DNA of 32,904 nt from SSSZ01 sp035345935 (GTDB lineage Bacteria; Pseudomonadota; Gammaproteobacteria; Burkholderiales; Rhodocyclaceae), in the NCBI GenBank assembly GCA_035345935.1, contig DAORDK010000031.1, positions 1 to 32,904 on the forward strand, in the 5' to 3' direction. A program made the translations under genes and the position numbers. The notes below the pieces were generated by a model. That model saw only the letters and a program-made list of their open reading frames with translations, ran no database searches and had not been told where the DNA came from. Within the stretch, counting starts at the first letter, position 1, and every line of letters starts with the position of its first letter. Shown in pieces: positions 15,032-24,155 of the stretch.

Positions 15032-18000
15032 TTACTTGGCCTCCGGTTGCGCGAGCCAGCGCAGCACGGTTTCATACAGGGTCTCAGGCTCGATCGGCTT
15101 GCTGACGAAGTCGTTCATCCCGGCTTCCAGGCAGCGCTGGCGATCGCCCACAAAGGCGTTGGCGGTCATGGCCACGATGGGGCGTCCCGACCAGTCCGGC
15201 AGCCGCCGGATTTCCCGCGTGGCCGTCAGTCCATCCATATGGGGCATCTGCATGTCCATGAAGATCAAGCGATAGTCCGACCGCGCTTGGGCCTGGGCAA
15301 CGCCTTGGACGCCGTCGCCGACGACGTCGACGACCAGTCCCACATCCTCCAGCAGGGTAGCGGCGATTTCCTGGTTGATCGGCTCATCTTCGACCAGAAG
15401 GATGCGCGCCCCGGAATGCTTGAGCTTCAAGAGCTTGGCCGGATCGGCATCCGCCGGGAGCTTGGCGGGCGATAGCGGACCGCGCATCTCGAACCAGGCG
15501 GTGAACCAGAAGGTGCTCCCCGTGTCCGCATTGCTCCGCAACCCGGCCTCGCCACCCATCAATTCCGCCAGGCGTTTGACTATGCTCAATCCGAGACCGG
15601 TGCCGGAAATCGCCCCCACCGCCCCACCCCGCCGAAAGCGTTCGAAGAGGTGCTCGCGCATTTGCGGCGCAACGCCCGGTCCGCTGTCCTCGACCTCGGC
15701 CAGCAGCAGGACTCGCCCTTCGGATTCGGCCTGACGGCTGATGCAGATACGGACAAATCCGGAAGGGGTGTATTTCACCGCGTTCGATGCCAGATTGAGC
15801 ACCGCCTGCAGGTAGCGGGTCGCATCGCCCCAGACCAGGTAGCCGAGGCCGGGACAGGTCACCGAAAAATCGAGCCCCTTTGTCCTGGCGCGATCGATGA
15901 GCATGATCTGCAGCCGCTCGCCGATTTCGGCCAGGTCGAATTCCTTGGGATGAAGTTCGAAGCGTTCCGCCTCGATACTCGACAGATCGAGGATATCGTT
16001 GATGACTTCGAGCAGGTGGTTTGCCGCAGTGCCGATCTTGCCCACCATGGCGCGGTGCTCCGCCTGGTCAAGCCGATTTCCCAGAATATGGGTCAGTCCG
16101 AGGACCGCATTGAGGGGCGTCCTGATTTCGTGGCTCATGTTCGCGAGAAAATTGCTCTTGGCGCGGCTTGCGTCCTCGGCCCGCCGATTGGCCTCCTCCA
16201 GCGCTTCCAGCTGCTCGTGCAAGCGGGTGACGTCGACATGGCTGCCGACCATGCGGACCGGCCGGCCTTCGTCGGCCCATTCGACCACCAGTCCGGAACA
16301 GATGACCCAGACCGTCGAACCGTCCCGATGACGATAGCGCACCTCCCGGGAGTAGGGCTCCGAACCTCGGCTGGCGACATGTCGATCGAGGAGTTCGAGT
16401 AGCGCCTCGAGATCGTCGGCAAATAGGAGCGATCGCCACGATTCCTCGGTATTGGGCAGTTCGTCCTCGGCGTAACCGAGCATCTGCTTGAACGTTGCGC
16501 TCAGGTATTTCGATCCGGTCCCGAGATTCCAGTCCCAGTAGCCGACCATGCTGGTATCGAGCACCTTCTGGAGCACCGCCAGCTCCTGCTCCAGCGCGAT
16601 TTTCCTGGTTTCCTGCTCGCCGGCCAGCCGGCGGGCGGTGACGTCCTCCGTGACGATCAGGATGCCGCCGATCTCGCCGGAGACCGACCGCCAGGGCAGA
16701 ACTTCCCAATGCAGCCACTGCACGCGCTTGTCGGCACGGACGAATTGGTCCTCCGCGGCGCTGATGGTCTCGCCCGCCAGCGCACGCTGATGGACCGCCT
16801 TCCATTCGTCGCCGATTTCCGGGAAGACTTCGTAATGAGAACGGCCGATCAGATCGCGCTCGCCCAGGCGATAGTCCTCCAGCCACCTGCCGCTGGCAGC
16901 GACATAACGCATGTCGCGATCGAACATGGCAGCGGCCAGCGGCAGCGCTTCGACGAAGGTCCGCAAGCGGGCTTCGCTCTGCTGCAACGCTATGCGATTG
17001 CGATGGATCTCGGTCACATCGACCACCGAGGCAAGAGCGACCCGCTTCCCGTCGAGATCGAAGCTGCTCAGGCTGATGGCGGCCGGGAAAAGGCTGGCAT
17101 CACGGCGCCGTCCGAACATGTCGGACCGGCCCGCCATATTGCGCGCCTGTTCGCTTCCGCCGAGGAATTCCTGGCGCATGGCGGCGTGGCCGGGCCGCAG
17201 GCCATCGGGCACCAGCGTTTCAATGGCGATGCCCGACATCTCGCCCGGACCATAGCCGAACATCGCCTCGGCAGCCGGATTGGCAAGCAGTATGGTTCCC
17301 TCGCGATCCGAGACGAGCAGTCCCTCCAGACAGGCCTGCCAAACCTTGCCAAAGCGCAGCTCGCTGGCCAGCCTGGCCTGTTCAAGACGATGGAGCTCGG
17401 TGATGTCGGAAAAACTGAGTACCGTTCCGGCAATTGCCGAATCTTCGTCGCGATAAGGGTCGATACGCATCAGGTAATGGTGTTCGCCGCGGCCGACTTC
17501 CTCGACGTGGGACTCGCCGGTCGCGACTACTCGCTCGACAAGCTCTCTCAGGGTGGGCAGGGTCAACTGGCAGGGGATGCCGTAAATCAGTTGGCCGAAA
17601 TCGGTTCTGACCAGCCCGAAAATCCGCGTGGCGAGATCGTTGAAGCGCAGGACATGCCCCTCGCGGTCCAGAACGACCAGGCTCATGCGCACCGAATTCT
17701 GAATATTGCTCAGGGTCACGCTGAGTTGGGTCGCCTCGTGGGATTTTTGCCGCAATTCGTCATTGAGGGTGGTCAGTTCCTCGTTGGAAGCCTGCAATTC
17801 CTCGTTGGAAGCCTGCAATTCCTCGCCCGAAGCCTGCAATTCCTCCTGCATGGACTGGAGCTCTTCATTGGAAGCTTCGAGATTCTCGATGACATGGTGA
17901 AGCTGCTCCCGGGTGTCCGCGAGCTCCTGGCGCAGCCTTTGCACCTCTACGGCCTGCAGTCCATCCGATTCACGCGCCGCGCCGTCAGCGGATCTCGCCT

Positions 18001-19861
18001 CGCCGGCTTCCTCAAGGATGAGGAGAAAGCCCGATTCGACGGATTGCTCCCGCGGCTCGATGCGCCGCAGAATGGGCCGCACGCGTGCGACCCCCTCACC
18101 GGTGCCGACCATGACCGCCAGGCCCTCGAGGCTGGGCAGCCTCTCCTGGACCAGGCGATAACACATCGCCTTGAGCTCGCTGGCCAACTCGGGCCGGCAG
18201 AGCGAATACACCGCAAAATCCACTGCCCCCGGCGGCAGGCTGAAGAATATCTGGCCATGGCCGAAGAAATGAACGGGCTCGAAGCGTCCATTGAGGACCA
18301 CTCCCGGGGGAGCGTATTCGGTCAGCGTATGGCGCGCGGCGGCGACCATATCTTCGCGGGAAGGACTGCTGGAAGGGCTCGTCATGGGCATATGACTCAA
18401 AGGTTTTGGCCAGGATGACCGGGGAAGTCGCAGGATGGCATCGACCGATCCGGAGCGCCGCCGAAATATCTTCAAGGCGCCATCAATGGGTTCGAATCCG
18501 GAATCCCGGATTCCGACGGATTCGGATTTTCCCAGCAGCAGGAGTCCGCCCGGACCCAGGGCGTAGGCGAAACTCTGGACAAGCTCAGCTTGCTGCTTGG
18601 GCGTCAGATAGATCAGGAGGTTGCGACAACTCACCATGTCCAACTTGATGAACGGGGGATCCGCCGTGACGTCGTGCAGCGCGAAGACGCACAGCTCGCG
18701 CAGCCAGTGGACCACCTTCCATTCGTCGCCTTCCCGCCGGAGCCAGCGCAGGCGGCGCTCGGGCTCCAGCACGGCCGTTTCCGCGGCGGAGTAGAACCCG
18801 GTTCGCGCGTGGGCCAGGGCAGCCTCGTCGATGTCGGACCCGATCACGCGAACCGCATAATGGCCGATTGCGTCGCCGAGGATTTCGGCCAGCAACATGG
18901 CCAGGGAATACACTTCCTCACCGGTGGCGCAACCAGGAACCCAGAGCCGGATCGAGTCTCCGGGCCGCTTGCGACCGATCAGTTCGCGCAGGTGCTGCTC
19001 CACCGCCGCGAACGCCTGAGGATCGCGAAAGAACGACGATACCGAAATCATGAAACACTGCTGCAGACGCAACGGCTCGTCGCCATGGGCATCGACGTAC
19101 TGGATGTATTCGGGAAGAGTCTTGATGCCCAGGCTCAGATGGCGCCGACGGGTCTGGCGATGCAGCGTCGCCTCCTTATAGCGCGACAAATCGATTCCCG
19201 ATACCTCGCTCACGCGCCTGAACAGCTGGACATAGGCCTCGACGTCGGCGGAATCGTGCTCCTCAGGTCTCTTTGCCCAAGAGTGCACTTCGGTTCCTAG
19301 CCAGACGGCGATCGAACCGATGGATCCGATACGATCCACGCAGCCAGACGCGATCACCGAGCGCGGCATGCCGGGCTGCAAGGCTTCTTCCGGCAATTGG
19401 GCAAGGACGCGGCCACCGGCCGCCTTGACGGCAAGGGCACCGATCGTCCCATCCGATCCAGCGCCCGAGAGCACGACGGCAATCGCCTTGGCGCCGAACC
19501 CGTCCGCGCAGGAGCGAAAAAAACGATCTACTGACGGGCCAATCAGGGAGCCGGCCAGCCGATCGGGAAGGGAGAAATGTCCGCAACGAATTTCGAGGTC
19601 GTGCCCCGGCGGCGCGACGTAGACATGACCGGGAGCCACGGCGAGACCTTCGCTCGCGGCAACGACCGGCAGCGGTGACGCCTTGGCGAGAATTTCGACC
19701 AGCATGTTGTCATGGTCCGGCGCTTGGTGCTGGACGATGACATAGGCTTGGCCAATTCCCGGGTCCAAGCCGCGAAGCAATGGCAGCAGCGCGTGCAATC
19801 CCCCCGCGGAAGCTCCGATCGCGACGAGCAGGAAATCCCCGGTCCTCTCCCCTTCGACCAA
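15032..19861 (-). CDS. CheB-CheR-multi-PAS hybrid histidine kinase with receiver
   Basis: This giant 1609-residue soluble protein has many domains. A CheB methylesterase domain (about 10-190) carries Ser18 in GASAGG, His45 and Asp137. A CheR methyltransferase domain (about 205-470) carries GCATGEE at 310-316 and CRNLLIY at 412-418. A Glu-rich coiled coil spans 640-710 (repeated ELQASNEELQASNE). About four PAS domains lie at 712-825, 830-955, 960-1078 and 1095-1213. The kinase core has His1244 in NMSHEIRTPLN, Asn1360, DSGPG at 1392-1396 and GTGLGL at 1420-1425, and a receiver follows with Asp1536. The ATG at 19861 has GGAGG seven bases upstream. Family knowledge: these fusions link chemoreceptor-like methylation to a phosphorelay. 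No chemoreceptor or other che gene is adjacent, so its partner and signal are unknown. Confidence 0.95.
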   Translation of the reverse strand: MVEGERTGDFLLVAIGASAGGLHALLPLLRGLDPGIGQAYVIVQHQAPDHDNMLVEILAKASPLPVVAASEGLAVAPGHVYVAPPGHDLEIRCGHFSLPDRLAGSLIGPSVDRFFRSCADGFGAKAIAVVLSGAGSDGTIGALAVKAAGGRVLAQLPEEALQPGMPRSVIASGCVDRIGSIGSIAVWLGTEVHSWAKRPEEHDSADVEAYVQLFRRVSEVSGIDLSRYKEATLHRQTRRRHLSLGIKTLPEYIQYVDAHGDEPLRLQQCFMISVSSFFRDPQAFAAVEQHLRELIGRKRPGDSIRLWVPGCATGEEVYSLAMLLAEILGDAIGHYAVRVIGSDIDEAALAHARTGFYSAAETAVLEPERRLRWLRREGDEWKVVHWLRELCVFALHDVTADPPFIKLDMVSCRNLLIYLTPKQQAELVQSFAYALGPGGLLLLGKSESVGIRDSGFEPIDGALKIFRRRSGSVDAILRLPRSSWPKPLSHMPMTSPSSSPSREDMVAAARHTLTEYAPPGVVLNGRFEPVHFFGHGQIFFSLPPGAVDFAVYSLCRPELASELKAMCYRLVQERLPSLEGLAVMVGTGEGVARVRPILRRIEPREQSVESGFLLILEEAGEARSADGAARESDGLQAVEVQRLRQELADTREQLHHVIENLEASNEELQSMQEELQASGEELQASNEELQASNEELTTLNDELRQKSHEATQLSVTLSNIQNSVRMSLVVLDREGHVLRFNDLATRIFGLVRTDFGQLIYGIPCQLTLPTLRELVERVVATGESHVEEVGRGEHHYLMRIDPYRDEDSAIAGTVLSFSDITELHRLEQARLASELRFGKVWQACLEGLLVSDREGTILLANPAAEAMFGYGPGEMSGIAIETLVPDGLRPGHAAMRQEFLGGSEQARNMAGRSDMFGRRRDASLFPAAISLSSFDLDGKRVALASVVDVTEIHRNRIALQQSEARLRTFVEALPLAAAMFDRDMRYVAASGRWLEDYRLGERDLIGRSHYEVFPEIGDEWKAVHQRALAGETISAAEDQFVRADKRVQWLHWEVLPWRSVSGEIGGILIVTEDVTARRLAGEQETRKIALEQELAVLQKVLDTSMVGYWDWNLGTGSKYLSATFKQMLGYAEDELPNTEESWRSLLFADDLEALLELLDRHVASRGSEPYSREVRYRHRDGSTVWVICSGLVVEWADEGRPVRMVGSHVDVTRLHEQLEALEEANRRAEDASRAKSNFLANMSHEIRTPLNAVLGLTHILGNRLDQAEHRAMVGKIGTAANHLLEVINDILDLSSIEAERFELHPKEFDLAEIGERLQIMLIDRARTKGLDFSVTCPGLGYLVWGDATRYLQAVLNLASNAVKYTPSGFVRICISRQAESEGRVLLLAEVEDSGPGVAPQMREHLFERFRRGGAVGAISGTGLGLSIVKRLAELMGGEAGLRSNADTGSTFWFTAWFEMRGPLSPAKLPADADPAKLLKLKHSGARILLVEDEPINQEIAATLLEDVGLVVDVVGDGVQGVAQAQARSDYRLIFMDMQMPHMDGLTATREIRRLPDWSGRPIVAMTANAFVGDRQRCLEAGMNDFVSKPIEPETLYETVLRWLAQPEAK
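17777..17839. repeat. 21-bp tandem repeat encoding coiled-coil heptads
   Basis: Two identical 21-base units (17777-17797 and 17798-17818), then a third differing at four bases (17819-17839), encode ELQASNE/ELQASGE-type heptads in the CheR-PAS linker. Further diverged units follow on the right. Unit length is a multiple of three, so gain or loss would keep the frame and lengthen the coiled coil. Confidence 0.85.
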
Positions 19862-20191
19862 TGGAGCGTCCTCCCGAAAAGCGGCATCTTAGCGCATGCC
19901 AGGCGCAAAATCATGCCCGGTGGCTGCAATGGCTACCGCTGCCGCGTGAGCCCCAGGGCGCTCGCCGCAGCTTCACCGCCGGGCGAAGCTTGGCGACGGC
20001 GCAGCACCGGAGAATCCAGGCGCGGCGCTCGGCTCGTTGAAGACGCCTCCTCCCGCAGCCCGGCGTTCTCGATACGAAAGCGGCCCATCCGCCGGGATCC
20101 ATGAATCTATCTCGCGGAAGGCTTGAATAAGCCTCGCCCCAGCTGCTCTGCGCCCTCGGCAGAATCGGTGCTCATCGTCTTGGAGATGATC
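19862..20191. other. 330-bp intergenic stretch with no gene seen
   Basis: This divergent gap separates the CheB-CheR kinase (minus) and a small secreted protein (plus). Besides the two ribosome binding sites at its ends I see no convincing ORF, hairpin terminator or sigma70 match. A nine-codon frame from ATG 20101 is too short to support. Confidence 0.5.
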
Positions 20192-20557
20192 ATGGCTCCC
20201 GAATCTGCCTCCCGCACCCTCGCCTACTTCCTGCTCGGAATTCTCGGCGCGGTCCTGTTTGTCGCCGTGGCCCGGGCCACCGATCAGCGCCGGATGGTTG
20301 GCTACGATCCCGCCGAATCCCTGGTCGCCGCCTGCGGCGCGCGCGCCCCGACTTTCTTTACCGATCGAGATCGCCTTGCGGTGTATGTGGAAAGCGCCCA
20401 AGGCCGGGTGGCCGGCCAGCCGGTACACCGGAGCGGCGAAGTCCTGGCCCTGGAGTGCCGACGTGCCGAAGGCGTGGTGGCAATCGTCACCGACCGCGGC
20501 GAAATTCGCCTGCGCCTCGTCGGCGTTACTCCTCAAGCGCTGGCACTCGTTCCCTGA
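20192..20557 (+). CDS. Small hypothetical exported or membrane-anchored protein
   Basis: This 121-residue protein begins with one hydrophobic segment (about 10-28, LAYFLLGILGAVLFVAVARA), either an uncleaved anchor or a signal peptide with a possible cut after ARA. The rest is soluble and beta-rich, with two cysteines (in AACGAR and ALECRR). I recognise no family. I chose ATG 20192 because GGAG lies six bases upstream; an in-frame TTG start at 20123 would add 23 residues without a ribosome site. Its end overlaps the convergent LysR gene by 25 bases. It is probably a single-gene unit, as no downstream gene follows on this strand. Confidence 0.6.
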   Translation: MAPESASRTLAYFLLGILGAVLFVAVARATDQRRMVGYDPAESLVAACGARAPTFFTDRDRLAVYVESAQGRVAGQPVHRSGEVLALECRRAEGVVAIVTDRGEIRLRLVGVTPQALALVP

Positions 20558-21444
20558 GGCCCTTCCCGGAAGGCGGCCACCAACCAGTCCACAAAGGCCA
20601 TGATCCAAGGTTTCTCCCGGGAGTCCGGGGCGAGAACCACATGGTAGCCGCGGTCCCGGCAGGTTACGGGAAAAGGTTGGACCAGGCTCCCCGCTGCCAG
20701 ATACGACTCGGCGAGCTTTCCGACGCTGAGGGCGACGCCGTTCCCGGAGGCGGCCGCTTCCAGCATCAGGAGAGCGTCGTCGAACTGGACGCCGCTCGTG
20801 GGTTCCGGCCAGTCGAGTCCGGCGGCTTCGAGCCACGGTTTCCAGGGCATGCCGGTGGGGCGCAATCGCAGGAGGGTGGCCCGGGCCAGGTCGGCGGGGC
20901 GTTCGAGACCCCCGACGCGTCCCGGATAGTCCGGAGCGCAGACCGCAGTGAGCACCTCGTCCGAAAGCTTGTAGGCCACCAGCCCCGGCCAGAAACCGGC
21001 ACCGTAGCGCAATCCCAGGTCCATTTCTCCCGACTTGATGTCGGCGCAGCGCATGGACGACGAAAGGATGAGGTCGATGTCCGGATGCCGGCGCTGGAAA
21101 TCCGCCAATCGGCCGACCAGCCACTTGGCGCCGATCCCCGGGGCGACGCTCACCTTGAGGGTATGGCGTACTGCATGGACGATGCCCCGGGTCGCCGCCT
21201 CGATCTCGGCCAGCGCCCGACGAACTGCGCCAAGATAGGTCTCGCCTTGAGGGGTGAGGGCGACGGCGCGGTTGATGCGCAGGAAAAGCTTGACTCCCAG
21301 ATCGCCTTCCAACTGCCGGATACGATGGCTGATGGCCGACTGGGTGACGCAGAGTTCGTCGGCGGCCCTTTGGAAGGACAATTGGCGGGCGGCGGACTCG
21401 AAGGCAGCCAACGCGTGGAGCGGAGGCAAACGGAAGGCAGCCAT
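20533..21444 (-). CDS. LysR-family transcriptional regulator, GcvA-like
   Basis: This 303-residue regulator has an N-terminal winged helix (about 5-64) with the LysR pattern LPPLHALAAFESAARQLSF, TQSAISHRIRQLE, then a substrate-binding domain. LPPL-ALRAFE-type openings and VAPGIGAKWLVGRLADFQ are typical of the GcvA/AmpR-like branch. The ATG at 21444 lies two bases after the AraC-family stop, so the two regulators are almost certainly cotranscribed; an upstream extension of the frame overlaps the AraC gene and is not protein-like. LysR proteins usually control a divergent neighbour, but here none is divergent from it directly, so the target is not evident. The effector is unknown. Confidence 0.93.
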   Translation of the reverse strand: MAAFRLPPLHALAAFESAARQLSFQRAADELCVTQSAISHRIRQLEGDLGVKLFLRINRAVALTPQGETYLGAVRRALAEIEAATRGIVHAVRHTLKVSVAPGIGAKWLVGRLADFQRRHPDIDLILSSSMRCADIKSGEMDLGLRYGAGFWPGLVAYKLSDEVLTAVCAPDYPGRVGGLERPADLARATLLRLRPTGMPWKPWLEAAGLDWPEPTSGVQFDDALLMLEAAASGNGVALSVGKLAESYLAAGSLVQPFPVTCRDRGYHVVLAPDSREKPWIMAFVDWLVAAFREGPQGTSASA

Positions 21445-21446
21445 GG

Positions 21447-22466
21447 TCAGGATGGACCGGCGGCGGGGCGGCCCCGCAATTGACCGGGTGCGAGGTGCAG
21501 GGTTTTGAGTGTCAGTCGGCGCAGGGCTGTGGCGTCCGCGTAGCCGACCCGGCTCGCGATTTCCGCCACCGGCAGACGGGTGGTTTCGAGCAGATGGCGA
21601 GCGCGGCGCAGGCGTACCGCCTGGACCACGCCCCCCGGCGTCTGACCAGTGGCTCGGCGCACCCGCCGGGCCAGGGTCTTTTCCGTCACGTGCAACTGGT
21701 CGGCAAGCACTGCCAAAGGCGGCACTTCGGGCAGGCACTGCTCGATCAGCCCCTCCAGGCGCTTGACCGTCTCGTCGGTATTCTGGAGATGAGACCAGGC
21801 CATGTAGCAGGACTGGGAAGGGCGCCCATCCATCAGCAGGTAGCGGGCCACCAGATCGGCAATCTCATGGCCGTAAGCCTCACCGATGAGGACGAGCATG
21901 AGATCCATCTGGGCCAGAGCCGCACCGGCGGTCACCACCGGACCGTCCCGTACCACCATGCGCGCGACATCGGGCCGGCAGGCCGGGTAGCGCCGCTGGA
22001 GCAGCCCGGCAAGACGCCAGTGGGTGGTCGCCGCCCGCCCGTCCAGGAGACCCGCTTCGCCCAGCACGAGGACGCCCGAGCAGGATGCCGCGACGAGGCC
22101 CCCACGGGCACCATGGGCGCGAATCCGGTCGATGACGCGCCGTGCATCCGGCAGCTCGAGCCGACCGGCGATGCGCTCCCAGTCGAAGCGCCCGTCGCCG
22201 CCATGCTGCAGGCTGGGATGGTCGAGTCCCAAGCCGGGGACGACCACCAGGGACGCTCCGAAATCCTCTGCCTCTCCGAGGGTCTGGGCAGGAATCAGAA
22301 GGCCGTTGGACAAGGGCACCGCGGCGCTGCTCCCGAACACCTTCCAGGACCGGGCCGGAGCCCCCAGGCTCGCGGCGATGCGGTTGGCCGCCCCGAGGGC
22401 GTCCAGAGTGACGGCAACGCTGGACGCCAAGGCCCAGTCGAGAATCGCGACAGTGAAATCCGGCAT
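21447..22466 (-). CDS. AraC-family regulator with DJ-1/PfpI (GlxA-like) domain
   Basis: This 339-residue protein joins a DJ-1/PfpI-like sensor domain (about 4-190) to a C-terminal AraC helix-turn-helix pair (about 245-330, with EKTLARRVRRATGQTPGGVVQAVRLRRARHLL in part). The DJ-1 nucleophile-elbow cysteine is kept (Cys129 in AASCSGVLVLGEAG). The GlxA branch often controls genes for small nitrogen compounds. The ATG at 22466 fits the usual length; the open frame upstream overlaps the divergent HD gene and is a shadow. A 14-bp palindrome sits 20 bases upstream, between this gene and the divergent HD-domain gene, which is the most likely target. The ligand is unknown. Confidence 0.93.
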   Translation of the reverse strand: MPDFTVAILDWALASSVAVTLDALGAANRIAASLGAPARSWKVFGSSAAVPLSNGLLIPAQTLGEAEDFGASLVVVPGLGLDHPSLQHGGDGRFDWERIAGRLELPDARRVIDRIRAHGARGGLVAASCSGVLVLGEAGLLDGRAATTHWRLAGLLQRRYPACRPDVARMVVRDGPVVTAGAALAQMDLMLVLIGEAYGHEIADLVARYLLMDGRPSQSCYMAWSHLQNTDETVKRLEGLIEQCLPEVPPLAVLADQLHVTEKTLARRVRRATGQTPGGVVQAVRLRRARHLLETTRLPVAEIASRVGYADATALRRLTLKTLHLAPGQLRGRPAAGPS

Positions 22467-22486
22467 GTCTGTTTTAGCACTAAGAA

Positions 22487-22500
22487 TGTCTAATTGGACA
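22487..22500. promoter_or_regulatory. Near-perfect 14-bp palindrome between AraC and HD genes
   Basis: TGTCTAATTGGACA is symmetric at 12 of 14 positions (TGTC-N6-GACA with AATT at its centre). It sits in the short AT-rich divergent gap between the AraC-family gene and the HD-domain gene, so a regulator bound here could control both. Confidence 0.45.
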
Positions 22501-22528
22501 GTCGCATCATGACCCGATTGGAGTTGCA

Positions 22529-23323
22529 ATGCAAGCCACGCCTTCATCGGAGTTGGCCATGTCTGCCCTCGGAACCTCTGCCTGGTCGCGCCGCACCGGC
22601 GGCAAGCTTTCCCCTGCCGACCGCTGGCGGCTTGACCTCCAGTTGATCGTCTCCCGCATCGGCCGGCTCGCCGCCAGCACCCGCCGCCGCCTAGGTCTCG
22701 ACGACCGCCTGCTCGCCCAGGCCGATTCGGCCGACCTGGGCTTGCCCGACTGCGCCGATGCGCGGCGCACTCTGGAACACGCCCGCTTTCTGCTTCCCGG
22801 ATGGCTCCTCCAGCACAGCCTGCGCACCTATGCCTGGGGTTCCGCTCTGGCCAGAAGCAGGCGCGTCGCCTACGACCGGGAGCTGCTCTTCGTCGCCGCG
22901 GCCCTCCACGACTTGGCGCTGGCCGAACCGCGCCGCGCCTGCGCGAGTCCCGCATGCTTTGCCGCGCGGGGCGCCGCCTCCGCCGGGCGTTTTGCCGATT
23001 CCCTGGGCTGGGCTGCGGAGCGCAGGCAGCGCCTGGAAGACGCCATCAGCCTGCACCTCAACGTTCGCGTGCCGCTGGCGGCCGGTGCCGAGGCCCACCT
23101 GCTCCATGCCGGAGCGGCACTGGACTGCATCGGCACCGGGCTGGCCGAGATCGCCCCGCAGACCGTGCAGCAGATCCTCGACCGCTATCCCAGGCAGGGC
23201 TTCAAGTCCCGCATCGCCGATGCCCTGGAGACCCAGGCCCGCACCCACGAGAGCACCCGGACCGGGTTTCTGCTGCGGCTCGGCTTCAGCGGCCTGATTC
23301 AAAGCGCCCCCTTCCCCGAGTAA
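22529..23323 (+). CDS. HD-domain protein, possible metal-dependent hydrolase
   Basis: This 264-residue protein carries an HD domain: His96 in HSLRTYAWGSALA, then His127-Asp128 in FVAAALHDLAL, and a later His176 in AISLHLNV, which fit the metal-binding pattern of HD hydrolases. The layout resembles cyanamide-hydratase-like or phosphohydrolase-like HD proteins, but I cannot choose. Two starts are possible: ATG 22529 (GGAG five bases upstream) or ATG 22559 (GGAG six bases upstream, ten residues shorter). It is divergent from the AraC regulator and followed after 32 bases by the tautomerase, so these two may be an operon under that regulator. Confidence 0.8.
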   Translation: MQATPSSELAMSALGTSAWSRRTGGKLSPADRWRLDLQLIVSRIGRLAASTRRRLGLDDRLLAQADSADLGLPDCADARRTLEHARFLLPGWLLQHSLRTYAWGSALARSRRVAYDRELLFVAAALHDLALAEPRRACASPACFAARGAASAGRFADSLGWAAERRQRLEDAISLHLNVRVPLAAGAEAHLLHAGAALDCIGTGLAEIAPQTVQQILDRYPRQGFKSRIADALETQARTHESTRTGFLLRLGFSGLIQSAPFPE

Positions 23324-23355
23324 CCCATTGCCCCTCCTCTTTCCCGGAGCCCACC

Positions 23356-23763
23356 ATGCCCTACCTCGCCCTCAAGATCAGCCGCCCACTTCCTGCAACG
23401 GCCGCCCGCCAGTTGGCCGGATCCCTGACCGGCCTCACCGTCGCCCTCCTGGGAAAAAAACGGGAAGTCACCGCGGTCGCCATCGAAACGGCCTCCCCCG
23501 GGCACTGGTTCGTCGGCGGCAATGAAGTCGATCCCTGCCCAGGCACTGCCTTCCACCTGGAAATCCTGATTACCGAAGGCACCAATACCGAACAGGAGAA
23601 AGCCGATTTCATCGCCGCCGCCTGGTCGGCGTTGGAAACAGCCCTGGGGCCGCTGGCCTCCGCGAGCTATTGCGTGATCCGGGACCATGACGGCAGGGCC
23701 TGGGGCTACGGCGGCATCACCCAGACCGCGCGGCGCCGCGCCGCCGCCGGCGCGAGCCTGTAA
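23356..23763 (+). CDS. Tautomerase-family protein (4-oxalocrotonate tautomerase / MIF fold)
   Basis: This 135-residue protein starts Met-Pro, giving the N-terminal proline that is the catalytic base of the tautomerase superfamily after Met removal. The beta-alpha-beta pattern, KKREVTAVAIE near 34-44 and the second half EGTNTEQEKADFIAAAWSALE fit the MIF-like, double-unit 4-OT layout. The C-terminus ends in RDHDGRAWGYGGITQ, typical of this subgroup. The start is fixed by the MPYL pattern. It follows the HD gene and ends 11 bases before the convergent small DUF gene. The family call is good; the substrate is unknown. Confidence 0.82.
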   Translation: MPYLALKISRPLPATAARQLAGSLTGLTVALLGKKREVTAVAIETASPGHWFVGGNEVDPCPGTAFHLEILITEGTNTEQEKADFIAAAWSALETALGPLASASYCVIRDHDGRAWGYGGITQTARRRAAAGASL

Positions 23764-23774
23764 AGACATCCCCC

Positions 23775-24125
23775 TCAGGAAAGCCTACGCAGATGGGAAA
23801 GAAGCGATCGCCATTCCGCGGCGTAGATCCGGCGCCAATAGCGACCCGCCAGCCATGCGGCCAAAGCCCGCAGCCGGGAAGCCTCTCGCCGCTGGACCTT
23901 GGCGCGAATGCCGGCAACCAGAGACTTGCGGGCAAACCCCGTCCACACAGGAGGTGCCGGAGCGAGAAGATTCGGTCCGCAATAGGGAGCCACTTCGTCG
24001 AAAAAAATGTGCTCCAGAACTCCCGGCGCTACCCCGTCCAGGCGATCCGCCAGGGCAGCATAGTCAACGTCCTGATCGACGAACACTTCGGCCAAGACCT
24101 CCCAGAGGACTTCCCGCTCGGCCAT
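23775..24125 (-). CDS. Small protein, DUF7079-like
   Basis: This 116-residue soluble protein has the pattern EREVLWEVLAEVFVDQDVDYAALA near the N-terminus, LEHIFFDEVAPYCGPNLL in the middle and a basic helical C-terminal half rich in Trp, Arg and Leu. I believe it matches DUF7079, from memory. I chose ATG 24125; a TTG at 24149 would add eight residues but neither has a strong ribosome site. It follows the ATPase stop by about 30 bases on the same strand, so the two may be cotranscribed. There is no known function. Confidence 0.6.
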   Translation of the reverse strand: MAEREVLWEVLAEVFVDQDVDYAALADRLDGVAPGVLEHIFFDEVAPYCGPNLLAPAPPVWTGFARKSLVAGIRAKVQRREASRLRALAAWLAGRYWRRIYAAEWRSLLSHLRRLS

Positions 24126-24155
24126 GGATGGAGCGACCGGCGCCTTCAAGGAGTT

